Shown piece after piece: positions 32,233 through 41,514 of a stretch of 64,000 nt of DNA. The position numbers were made by a program, and so were the translations under genes. The first letter of the stretch is position 1, and each line of letters opens with the position of its first letter. The DNA comes from Pyropia yezoensis (lineage: Eukaryota > Rhodophyta > Bangiophyceae > Bangiales > Bangiaceae), in contig CM020619.1 in NCBI GenBank assembly GCA_009829735.1, positions 11,150,375-11,214,374 on the forward strand, read 5' to 3'. The notes below the pieces were generated by a model. It did not search any database. It was given only the letters and a program-made list of their open reading frames with translations, and had not been told where the DNA came from.

Positions 32233-33447
32233 CTACGACGCCGTCAGAAGCTCCTCGTCGGCCACGTCCGCGGTAAACAGCTCTGAGGTGGGGCTGCGTG
32301 CAGCTGCCCCCTCGGAAACTTGCCCATATGCGCTTTGCTCATCAAGCTCCTCCTCCTCGCCCAGCAGTTCCCCACTGGGGGTGCCATCCCCCCCAGCAGG
32401 CAGAGGTTCCTCCCCTACCGGGTGATCGTCCTCAGGGTAGGCCCCGCCGGCGGCGCCAACAGGCGTACCGGCGGCGCCACCGAGGGCAGCCTCAACGCCG
32501 GCCAGGTGCTCCCCCACCTCTGGAGCCTCTCCATCCACATCCGCCTCCCCTCCCATGCCCAGAGCACCACCGTCGTCGGTCGCATACAGGATGTCCAACA
32601 CCGACGCGGCGAGGGCGGCTTCCCCCTCTGCCCCCCCCTCTGGGAGGGCCTTGAGCAGCTCCTCGACGGCGCGGAGCTTGCCAAAATAAAAATCCCGGTC
32701 CGCCGCCAGCTCACGCACCACGCCCTCCAGGGTGTCGACCTTTTCCGTGGCGGCCGTCGACTCGGCCTTGGCCGCCGCCACCTCCGCACGGAGGCCCGCC
32801 ACGGAGGACACCCCTGCCGATGCGCCGCCCGCACTCGAGACGATGTGGCGGGGGACGGGCGGCTTGGGCGTCGTCGTCCGTACACGAGGGGCAACCGCCG
32901 GCCGCCCAACGGCGGCCGATGCGCCACGAGTCGGCCGGGAACCGGGTGCCGGACGGGTACCGGGTGCCGGGCGGGTGCCCGCAACACCCGGCCGGCCCGG
33001 AGCGGGGCGCCCCCCTGGCACAGCCCGCGGCGTTGGCGCGCCCGCTCGTCCCCGAGCGGCGACCGGGTCATACCCCGGTACCCCCCCTTCGGGCCCAGTG
33101 GTAGAGTAGTAGCCCTTTAGCCACTGCAAGAACTCGAGGTTATCCTGGTACTTGCCCCGAATGAGCTTCTCCACATCAATGTGACGGTCAATGGACAGCT
33201 TGGTAAACGCCGCCTGCAGCACCTTGTAGTTGGCGACCATGGCGTACTGAGCGCGGGCCGTAAAGTCAACCCGTTTGAGCGGTACCACGTTGGGGTGGAG
33301 GCTATGGATGATTTGGCAATACGCGGCGCCGTTGGCGCACTCCTCCACCTTGGAATAGGAGAGCGCGAGGAGGTCGTTGAGCCAGCTGAGGAGGGCGACG
33401 CGACCCACAAAGTAGGCAGGGTCCAGCATGCCCATGGAGGACGACAT
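32233..33447 (-). CDS. EB1: EB1 family microtubule plus-end-binding protein
   Basis: 404 aa from an ATG at 33447 (a second Met at residue 5 is also possible). Residues ~9-115 form the calponin-homology domain that binds growing microtubule ends (LLSWLNDLLALSYSKVEE, GAAYCQIIHSLHP, YKVLQAAF, KYQDNLEFLQWLKGYY). Residues ~130-215 are a basic Pro/Arg/Ala linker with a TRPAPG repeat. Residues ~217-292 form the coiled coil and EB-homology domain with the signature RDFYFGKLR and LDILYATDDG, which mediates dimerisation and recruits partner +TIP proteins. The tail is long and acidic and lacks the terminal EEY motif of animal EB1, so CAP-Gly partners may not bind. The product is cytosolic or spindle-associated. 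The length is above the usual ~270-330 aa because of linker and tail. Confidence 0.95.
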   Translation of the reverse strand: MSSSMGMLDPAYFVGRVALLSWLNDLLALSYSKVEECANGAAYCQIIHSLHPNVVPLKRVDFTARAQYAMVANYKVLQAAFTKLSIDRHIDVEKLIRGKYQDNLEFLQWLKGYYSTTGPEGGVPGYDPVAARGRAGAPTPRAVPGGRPAPGRPGVAGTRPAPGTRPAPGSRPTRGASAAVGRPAVAPRVRTTTPKPPVPRHIVSSAGGASAGVSSVAGLRAEVAAAKAESTAATEKVDTLEGVVRELAADRDFYFGKLRAVEELLKALPEGGAEGEAALAASVLDILYATDDGGALGMGGEADVDGEAPEVGEHLAGVEAALGGAAGTPVGAAGGAYPEDDHPVGEEPLPAGGDGTPSGELLGEEEELDEQSAYGQVSEGAAARSPTSELFTADVADEELLTAS

Positions 33448-34730
33448 GGTTGCCGTCAAGGGGGAGCACCGTGAGAGGCGAGCAGTTGTCGCGCGGGCAG
33501 CCAAGACGAGGGACCGCAATAAAACGAAATGCACGTTGCGCCGGTGGAGAACAGGGAGCGCGTGGGTGCCGCTTCAGCAAGAGAGGTAGGGCGGCCAACG
33601 AAGGGAGGGCGAGCAACGAAACGGGAGCCTCACGCGCGCGAAGCGGGGGCGAGCATGTAGGCCGAGGAGGTAGGCGTGCGTCGGGTGCGAGCAGACATGG
33701 GATGGGAGGGTGGTCGGGCGGGCGGGCGGGCGGGTAGGCGGGCGGGGAGGGAGAAGGTGGAAACGCGCCGGGCTTGGCGCGCGCACGCACGCACTTGCTG
33801 CGGGGGGGGGGGGGGTGTGGGACGTGGATGACACCGCGGGGGAGAGACGGTCAGGTTGCAACGAACGCGCAACGTTGCGTGACTGAACGACGCTTTGCCG
33901 ATGCGCGGGTGGGGGACCCGCGGCCTACACAGTGGGGGGAACGCAGGGGCGTCTGTCTGCTGCCACCCACCGCTGGGGCCGCGACACCCACCCACCACCA
34001 CCCCCTGTCGAGGCCACCCCACCGGTCGCGGCCGGGCGCGGTGTCGGCGTGAGTGATCCAGGCCGAGGGAGGGGCGGGGTGGGGGGTGCCTCGTTCAGAG
34101 GCGTTTTTTTGAAATGGGTCAGACGCGGTGCCGCGACATGCTTGTCCGCTTTGTCAGCGACCCAACCGGTGACCCAACCGGGAGGAGTGGGGTTGGTCTC
34201 AGAGGGTGTAAGTTGCGCGAGCAAATTCAATCGTCCATTCAAACGTGGCGCTCACGGGGAGGGAGCGTCGTCGCCGCGCATCGTCTGTCTCTCTTGTCGC
34301 AACCGCCACCGCCACCGCCTCCCCCATCGCCATCGGCGCACGCCGCTGCCGAACGGGCGCCTGCCACCCCCCTTGCGCGCCTAGGACAAGCCGGGCACGA
34401 CACCCGCCCCCGCCGCCGGGGCCGCCCTGGGCATCGGCTGCGCCGCCCGAGACGGCCGGCGCCGCCGACCCGCCGCCGTGGCCCTGCCGAGACGGACCAC
34501 TTCCCGCCACCACCGCGTCCGCCCCCCTGGCATAGGGCGGTGGCAGTCCCCAACGGTGGCTGCTCTGCCGCCAACGCTCCCATCCGTTCCTCAAGCCGAA
34601 TGCGCTTCGCCGTGCATCGCGGGCGCGGCGGCCGCCCGCACGTCCCAAGCATCATCCCCTCTGACCCCCCCGTCGTGCCGCTCCCCCACCCCCCCAGCCC
34701 CTCCACTCCCCCTGTACCGGCCCCCTCCCT
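33448..34730. other. Intergenic region between EB1 and ORMDL genes
   Basis: Holds the EB1 promoter and 5' leader and the ORMDL 3' end. It contains a 14-bp poly-G at 33802-33815 and GGGC-type tandem repeats at 33714-33740. The frames present are compositional. Confidence 0.4.
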
Positions 34731-35201
34731 TCACCGGTTGATGCCAAAGATCCGAACCCGGTCCATGACCGGCAGCTTGGCAACAAAGACCACCCCAAAC
34801 GCGATGCCATTAGCGGCGTGCCAACCCCACGCCGACGCCGGGGTGGCCTCCACCGCCAGCACCCACAGCGCGAGGACGACGGCAACACAGAACTTGCGGG
34901 CGGGGGTCTGCTGCCAGCGGCGGTCGAGCTGCTCCCACCAGGTACACGCGTCCACGCCCGCGGGCGTTAGTGACCAATAGGTGGGGAAAGGGTTCCCCTT
35001 GAGCCAGTGGAACGTCACAAACGTCAGCGCCGCGTGGCCAATGTTGAGCGCTGACCACGCCACGTGCGGAGGCACCCCAGGAAGGAGGCCGAGGACGTGG
35101 CGCACCGCCGCGAGGAGGCCAATGTAAAAGAGCCACGAGCCTTTGCCGTGCAGCCACGAGACGCCCACGTCTCCAGGCGCCGAGCCGTGGCCGGCTTGCA
35201 T
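34731..35201 (-). CDS. ORMDL: ORMDL/Orm family ER membrane protein
   Basis: 156 aa from an ATG at 35201, matching the ~153-aa family length; the longer open frame upstream lacks family similarity. It is collinear with ORMDL: VSWLHGKGSWLFYIGLL near the N-terminus, the conserved HWLKGNPFPT block, CTWWEQLDRRWQQTPARKFC (equivalent to the HWEQMDYGVQFTASRKF region), then paired hydrophobic segments and the C-terminal signature KLPVMDRVRIFGINR. Four hydrophobic segments are visible (~23-40, ~46-64, ~104-118, ~128-142). Family members sit in the endoplasmic reticulum and bind serine palmitoyltransferase to restrain sphingolipid synthesis. It is transcribed away from the SAM-DUF202 gene, with a shared 1.1-kb upstream region. 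Confidence 0.95.
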   Translation of the reverse strand: MQAGHGSAPGDVGVSWLHGKGSWLFYIGLLAAVRHVLGLLPGVPPHVAWSALNIGHAALTFVTFHWLKGNPFPTYWSLTPAGVDACTWWEQLDRRWQQTPARKFCVAVVLALWVLAVEATPASAWGWHAANGIAFGVVFVAKLPVMDRVRIFGINR

Positions 35202-36318
35202 GGCGACACTGCCGGGGTTGGGGGCCAAGGGAGGGACCAGAGCGCAGAAGCGCGGTGGGCGGGGAGCAAGGGAGACCAGCGCGGACTCCCCAAAGCAGAG
35301 GAAAGCAAAGTGGGATTTGAAGGCACCTTGAAAAACGAAAAACAGCGTGGATGGGGGGAGGGAGGAGGGGGGAGGGGAGGACGGGGATGCCAGCGCCAGC
35401 CGCAGCGTCACGCTCCGCCCCGGCCACCACCACCGCTGGCCAGCAACCGACGCGTCGGCTGTCGTGCAGGAGGTGGGGGTGGCGGCCGGCCGCGCCGCGC
35501 TGCCGACGCCGAACCGACGCTGCCGCGGCCCCCCACCCCGACGCCGCCCGAGCAACGGCCACCCGTGTACAGGGCAAAGAAGTAAAAAGCAGCGGATAGA
35601 GGGCACAAGGGGGTGGAGGTGGTGGGCGGGGCGGCGCGAGGAGGAAGGGGGAGGGGGAAAAAAGCAGCCTGTCGCGAAGAAGGGGAAGCAAGGGCGGGAA
35701 GGTAGGCAGGAGCCGAGCGGCCGCACCCCGCCGCGTGATGTCGGGGACAGCGGGCACAGCGCAGGGAAGAGGGGCTGGAACAGCAGCGGCGCCGCTTCAA
35801 GAAGTGGGCAACAGAGGGAGGCGGCGAAGAGGCCCGCGGGCGGCGGCGCGGGTGCGAGACGGGCAGAGGGCGCGGGGCGGGCACGGCCGCTGCGGGTGGC
35901 GTGTGCGCTGGCGTGGGCGCAGGCGGTGCACGCCAGGCCTGCACCCGCCCGTGCGTCGGCCCCCAGCGCGCACGTGGCGTCCACGGCTGCAAGCACCAGG
36001 GGGGCCACATGTGCGGGTCCTGCCCGTGTGCACCCCACTCGCGCGGGGCTATGCTAAATAGCTTTTCCATACAACCTCACCCGTTGCGCGCTTTGCCTTG
36101 CGCCTCTAATCCATACGCCATCCTTCCCGACCATCCGCCCCCTCTCCCCCCCGTGTTCTTCCTACCTACCCCGTCCACCCTCCGCCCCTTCCACCGTCCC
36201 CCCCTTCCACCTACTCTCCCATATTCCTACCGCCCCTCCTGCCTTCCTCTCTTTCCCGCTCCACTCCTTGCCCGCTTCTCCGTCCGTCATTGCACGCACC
36301 TTCCCGCCGTTCCTCCCA
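35202..36318. other. Divergent promoter region between ORMDL and SAM-DUF202 genes
   Basis: GC-rich with purine-rich blocks at 35340-35380 and 35600-35690, and a C/T-rich leader at 36120-36300 just before the plus-strand ATG. It should contain both promoters. No clear TATA was seen. Confidence 0.4.
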
Positions 36319-37642
36319 ATGGCGTCGACCGAGCCGTTGTCTCCAGCCAGTAACGGGCGCGACAGCGGCGGTGGCAGCCCATTGGGGGTGGCTGGGACTC
36401 CCAATGGTGGCGGCGGCGGCCTGTCGCGGCTATGGAGCAACCGCGGCGCCGGCGGCTTGGCCGGGGAGGAGGGCGGGGGAGCGGCGGGAGGGGGGGAGAG
36501 CACCCCGGGGGGGTGGGGGGGGCAGGGCAGGCGGTCCTCTTGGGGGGGGGGGAGTAGAGCACCTGACGTGCCTGCTTCGGGTAAGTTTGTTTTGGAGCGG
36601 CGGAGAGGTGGGGGGGGGGGGAGGGCTGGATGCATGAATGGGTGGGGGGAGCGCTGGCTGGACGCACCACTGCCGCGAGCGCGCGCCCCCGTAGCTGCGT
36701 CTGGTGGCTGCCGGCGGGCGTCGGTGCTCCAGAACTGCGTGGCACTGGTCTGGCCCGCCTCGTCTGTCGTTGACGCGCCTTCTAATGCCTCCAGTGCTCG
36801 CTCGTCAATGCCCCCCCCCCCCCCCATCCCCTCACCCCCATTTCTTTTGCGCTTACTTCTGTTTTCCCATGCTGCACCGCGCTCCAGTCCGGGCGGGCCT
36901 GGCGGCAGCGAGCGCATTTGAGACGCTTGAATCCCCCGCCGAGGTGGCCACCTGGCTCCGCGCCATCCACCTCCCCCAGTACGTGTCGACGTTTGTGGCG
37001 CACGGCGTCTCGTTTGGCACGCTCCTCACCCTAAACTCGGTGGAGCTCCGCGACGCGCTGGGCGTCAAGCCGCTGGCGCACCGGCGGCTGCTCCTCGACG
37101 GCATTGCGTACCTCGCTGAGACCCTCCACCAGGAGACCATCGCGGCGCTCCCCGAGGACGGTCGCATCCTCACCCACCTGTCCAACGAGCGCACCTACCT
37201 CGGCTGGTGTCGGGGGGTCATCCTGCTCCTCGCCGTTGCGACGAGTACGCTGCAGCTGGAGGTGCGGCCTGAGGCGGTTGGCGACAGCCCCGCCCCGCGG
37301 GCAGGGGCGGCGGCGGCGGCGTTGGCAGCAGCGGGGGGAAGCAACAAGGCGTGGGTCACCGCCGTTTGCACCGCGTTTGCAGTTGTAGCGGTGGGCACCC
37401 TCCTCTACGCCCTCTGGCGGTTCAACTGGAACTGGCGGGTGATTGAGGAGGCGGGGCGCAACTTTGAGGCGGATAATGTGCCCCGCGCCGCGCCGGTGCT
37501 CATCGCGGGCATTGTCGGCCTCATCACCGCCTACGCGCTGATGGCAGGCGAGTCTGTCGCGGCGCTGCGGGTTGAGGACGCGGTGGTGGACGCGGCCGAT
37601 ACGGCCCGCCTCGCGTCGTCGCTGCTCTTAATGGCGGTATGA
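36319..37642 (+). CDS. SAM domain-DUF202 membrane protein, two exons
   Basis: Exons 36319-36580 and 36888-37642 join in phase to give 338 aa. The ATG at 36319 follows a C/T-rich leader. Residues 1-95 are Gly/Ser-rich disorder. Residues ~104-166 form a SAM domain (VATWLRAIHLPQYVSTFVAH, then ELRDALGVKPLAHRRLLLDG). Residues ~184-320 form a DUF202 domain starting with the signature LSNERTYLGWCRG and containing three membrane segments (~197-209, ~245-262, ~290-308). DUF202 occurs in the vacuolar transporter chaperone (VTC) complex and in small membrane proteins. SAM domains oligomerise or bind proteins. No SPX or polyphosphate polymerase domain is present, so membrane scaffolding is a guess and the function is unknown. 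Confidence 0.88.
36581..36887 (+). other. Spliceosomal intron of the SAM-DUF202 gene
   Basis: 307 bp; donor TTCGG|GTAAGTTTG, acceptor preceded by a T-rich tract and ending CGCTCCAG. It splits a codon after its first base, and only this pair joins both frames without a stop. It is the best-supported intron in the window. Confidence 0.88.
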
Positions 37643-38100
37643 GCGGAGGGGGGGGGGCGTGAGGACTGCGGCGGCCACAGCCGAGCAAGCGAGAGGAGGA
37701 AGGTCGGGGGTGTGCGGGGGGGGGGGCACGAGGTGGGCATTTGTCTGCCTTCCTCTCGATGGAGGACGAGGGGCGGGGTCCTGCTGGTGCGCCACCGTGG
37801 ACAGGGGAAGGGGACGAGGCCCACGGCGCTGGCTGTAGTGCCCTGCATGCGGAGCGGGGATCAGCGGTGCGCGGGGTCTCACTGTTCGGCGCCTGCCGGC
37901 ACACACCGAAACTGCAAAGGGGGGGAGGAGCAGGACAGCGCCGCCGCTGTGTTCCAGCGCACCGCGGGCTGACGCGCTCACGGGGGAGGTGACGCGACAA
38001 GCGGCTGTTCACCCCCTCCCCAAGGGGGACGCGCCACGCGCCGGCCCGTGCTGCTGTATCGTCCCTATTTATTTTTTCTTCGCTATTTTCTTGCTCATAT
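37643..38100. other. Short intergenic stretch
   Basis: 3' flank of the SAM-DUF202 gene, with G-rich runs. Nothing else is seen before the large inverted repeat. Confidence 0.4.
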
Positions 38101-39935
38101 GAGGCACTTCCATGAAATCACATCCTGTCACGCAAAGTCACATATTCTTCTTGCAGCCTGGCCCCTCTCTTCGAGTCTTTGGCACCCCACTACCAACAGA
38201 TCGGTGCATCCCCACGTGACAGGCGACACACCATCGTCTTCACCAGAGTGTGCGCTTTACGTTCATGTGTGGTTTCTGAGAAAAACATTGAAAACTGGCC
38301 ACGTGGTGGTCTTGAGAGTGCATCATCCAATATACCTGCTTGCTCGTCGCTTGCTCTATGTACCCTCCACCACCAGGCACCTACGGACGGAGCTACGCCC
38401 TAAGGTACATCCCACAGACCACCCTACGTCTACTGATGCATAAAACGTGATGAGTTTCTATGGTGTGCAGCCCAAGAGAGCGGTCTTTTTCACAAACTTG
38501 GTGCCAAATACAGCTATTTCTGCCCCCCCCCCCCCCCACAGACTGGAGAAGGACAGCCGCCAGGCACTGGCATAGCCCATACGATAGCTGTGTGTCCCTG
38601 TGAGCCTTAGGGAGCACGAAAGTCCCACTGCCGACATCTCAACATGGACCCAGGGCCGGGTTTTTGCTCAACGACGGACCCTTGTCCTAAAGCCTGTCGC
38701 TACAAAAACATAGTGCACCCACACAGGGATGAGCGGCCCTCTCTGTTCCATGGTCTTCAGCAAGGACCCTGTACGGATCCTGGCCAAAAGACGGGCGCTC
38801 AAAGCGTGTCTGGACCATCATGTGGGGAGCTCTGTGCCAGAAGCTATCTGAGCTCTACGTGCTTCGCATATTTGCCATCAAGTCGTGCTTATCTTGGTCA
38901 TGGCTGTCCCGGAAAGAAACTCAGTGGCAACAGTGGGTTGACGCATATCAGTTCAACGTTTGTCGTACGTTCATAGAGCTGGTTAGTGAGGTGTGTCATG
39001 TACTTCGTTCAAGCTGCTGGACGATTCATCCACATCACGCAGTGACAGGATGATCCATACTTCTGTCGGCACAGAAACAGCTTGAAGAGACACAAAGACC
39101 TCTGACCATTCTATGAAGAAGAAAAAACGGCATCGCCGACTCGTCACAGAGACGCAAACGAGCTGGACCCGCTTGAAAAGCGAGCTCAGACAGCCTCCGG
39201 CGCCAAGCTCGCCACATGATGGTCCAGACACGCTTTGAGCGCCCGTCTTTTGGCCAGGATCCGTACAGGGTCCTTGCTGAAGACCATGGAACAGAGAGGG
39301 CCGCTCATCCCTGTGTGGGTGCACTATGTTTTTGTAGCGACAGGCTTTAGGACAAGGGTCCGTCGTTGAGCAAAAACCCGGCCCTGGGTCCATGTTGAGA
39401 TGTCGGCAGTGGGACTTTCGTGCTCCCTAAGGCTCACAGGGACACACAGCTATCGTATGGGCTATGCCAGTGCCTGGCGGCTGTCCTTCTCCAGTCTGTG
39501 GGGGGGGGGGGGGCAGAAATAGCTGTATTTGGCACCAAGTTTGTGAAAAAGACCGCTCTCTTGGGCTGCACACCATAGAAACTCATCACGTTTTATGCAT
39601 CAGTAGACGTAGGGTGGTCTGTGGGATGTACCTTAGGGCGTAGCTCCGTCCGTAGGTGCCTGGTGGTGGAGGGTACATAGAGCAAGCGACGAGCAAGCAG
39701 GTATATTGGATGATGCACTCTCAAGACCACCACGTGGCCAGTTTTCAATGTTTTTCTCAGAAACCACACATGAACGTAAAGCGCACACTCTGGTGAAGAC
39801 GATGGTGTGTCGCCTGTCACGTGGGGATGCACCGATCTGTTGGTAGTGGGGTGCCAAAGACTCGAAGAGAGGGGCCAGGCTGCAAGAAGAATATGTGACT
39901 TTGCGTGACAGGATGTGATTTCATGGAAGTGCCTC
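38101..39935. repeat. Large inverted repeat (foldback-like element)
   Basis: Arms 38101-38855 and 39182-39935 are near-identical reverse complements, about 755 and 754 bp. They keep register throughout except for one base in a homopolymer (15 C versus 14 G). Identity is essentially complete in the stretches compared up to position 38826, and looser in the innermost ~30 bp. The spacer of ~326 bp (38856-39181) is unique. The outer ends are GAGGCACTTCC, and TAT occurs on both flanks, a possible 3-bp target duplication. Matching frames in both arms are mirror images, not genes. No transposase is recognised. Confidence 0.9.
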
Positions 39936-40638
39936 TATGTCCTTGGTCCTCCGCGCTTGGCCCACGCGCGCAGCGCAAGCGTCGTCCCCCGACTCGGTGC
40001 GGGGTGGCGGGACGCGCCCGCACGGCGGGCTGGGCAGGGGCACGGACCAATGAGCGGTTATGAGCATGCAAGCGGGGACGGGGCGGGGAGTGCGCTCTTC
40101 CCGCCCTCCCAGCCCCCACTTGGGAACGCCCTCTACGCCCACCGCGCATGAGCACCAGCGTTGCAGCGCTCTTGTGCGCGGTGCGCCTGCCGCACGCGGG
40201 GCGCTGATCAATGGAAAGAGCTTGGGAATGGTTCCATCGCCCGTCTGTTGCGCGCGCGCCACGGCCACGCTGAGTGGGTGGCACAAATGCCGCTGCCGCC
40301 GCCGCCGCCGCTCGTCGTCCCAGCCGCTACTACGCCCGAGCACAGGCGCGCCAACAGGCGGGCAGCCGCGCTCCCCCCCCCCCCCCCCCCTCCCCTTCTC
40401 CAGCCCGGGCCGCACACACGAGGGTCGGGACCCTTCGCGTGGAGGGGGGGCGTTCGCGGTGCGACCGCGACCGCCGCTGCTGCCGATTGCTGCAGCCCAC
40501 CCCCCCCGTGACCGTGCCCACCGTGCCCACCACCCGGGTGCGCACATGGGGGGAGGGAAGGGCGGGGCGGGAGACCACCGCGACGCACGTAGCGGCACAA
40601 ATACCCCTCCATCCCCCCCTCCTTCTCTCCCTCCGCCC
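39936..40638. other. Intergenic stretch downstream of methyltransferase remnant
   Basis: GC-rich with poly-C runs at 40373-40391 and nothing recognised. Confidence 0.4.
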
Positions 40639-41514
40639 TTACACCTCTTTGTGCGCCACGACAACAACCAGCGCCTTATCCCCATCGCGCACCTCCTCGC
40701 TGGTAATACGAACAAAACCGGCGGCGGCCAGCGCGGCCGTGTACGCATCAAGGCGGTAGACACTGAGGCGGGAGACCGCGTTCATCGAGAACTTTGTCAT
40801 GGACGGTGAGGATGCGGCCGGCGGGGCGCAGCACGGCGCTCAGTTCCGACACGCCGCCGCATTGTCTGGCCAGAAGTAGTTGCAGTTGGTGTGGAAAATG
40901 GCGTCAAAGGGGGCGCCAACCGCCGCCGCCGCTCGGGTGGCCCAGGCGGCCGGCCCCGCCCCCAAAGATGACTTGGGTGGCAGCGGTGGGGAGGCCCCCT
41001 CGCATACATCGTCGCCGCCGCCCTCCCCCCCGGCCAGCGCCGACCACAGCCCGTCTGCGTCACGCACGTCGCCGAACACGACACGGAGGCGGCCGTCGGC
41101 TATGAGCGCCCGCAGCGCGGCGGCCGCCATGGCCACCATCGTGTCGGAATAGTCCACCCCCACCACCGCGGGGGGGGCCTGTCGGCGGCGCCGCCCGGCC
41201 CGACGCGGGACAAGGCTCAGACAGCGCTCCCCCCAATGGCAGGGGTGGCCCAGAAGCAGACGGTGCCGGTGGCGGGCCGAGCGCCTCGAGGGCCATCGTC
41301 AGCCCGACGCTGGGAGCGCGGCCAACTTCCAGGACCCGCTCTCTCGTCGCCAGGCGCAGGTGGTCCACGCCAGCCGCACCATGCCTGCATTAACGGTGGG
41401 GCAGAGGAACTCTCCCAGCGTCCGGCCCAGCACCCCCGCGGGGTGGACCAGGTTATCGGACAGGGACGGCACCCAGCGGAGGAGGGCAGTAACAACGGCG
41501 GGAGGGCGCACCAT
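40639..41514 (-). pseudogene. Class I SAM-dependent methyltransferase, broken by several frame changes
   Basis: Minus-strand pieces in changing frames line up as one methyltransferase. An ATG at 41514 opens an N-terminal segment (SLSDNLVHPAGVLGRTLGEF, then AGMVRLA). A frame change near 41375 leads into motif I (RERVLEVGRAPSVGLTMALE, where the usual Gly of GxG is Ala). Another leads into the acidic-loop strand VVGVDYSDTMV and motif II-like RVVFGDVRDADGL, then FDAIFHTNCNYFWPDN. A further change leads to AGRILTVHDKV, and one more to the C-terminal VYRLDAYTAALAAAGFV and ALVVVVAHKEV, ending at 40639. At least three indels are needed. It could be a pseudogene, an unusually intron-rich gene, or a badly assembled stretch; homopolymer runs at the breaks make the last possible. 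Confidence 0.6.

Noticed and set aside
38048-39832. Matching frames on opposite strands suggesting duplicated genes
   Set aside because: They are the two arms of the large inverted repeat. Composition and lack of domains give no support for coding.
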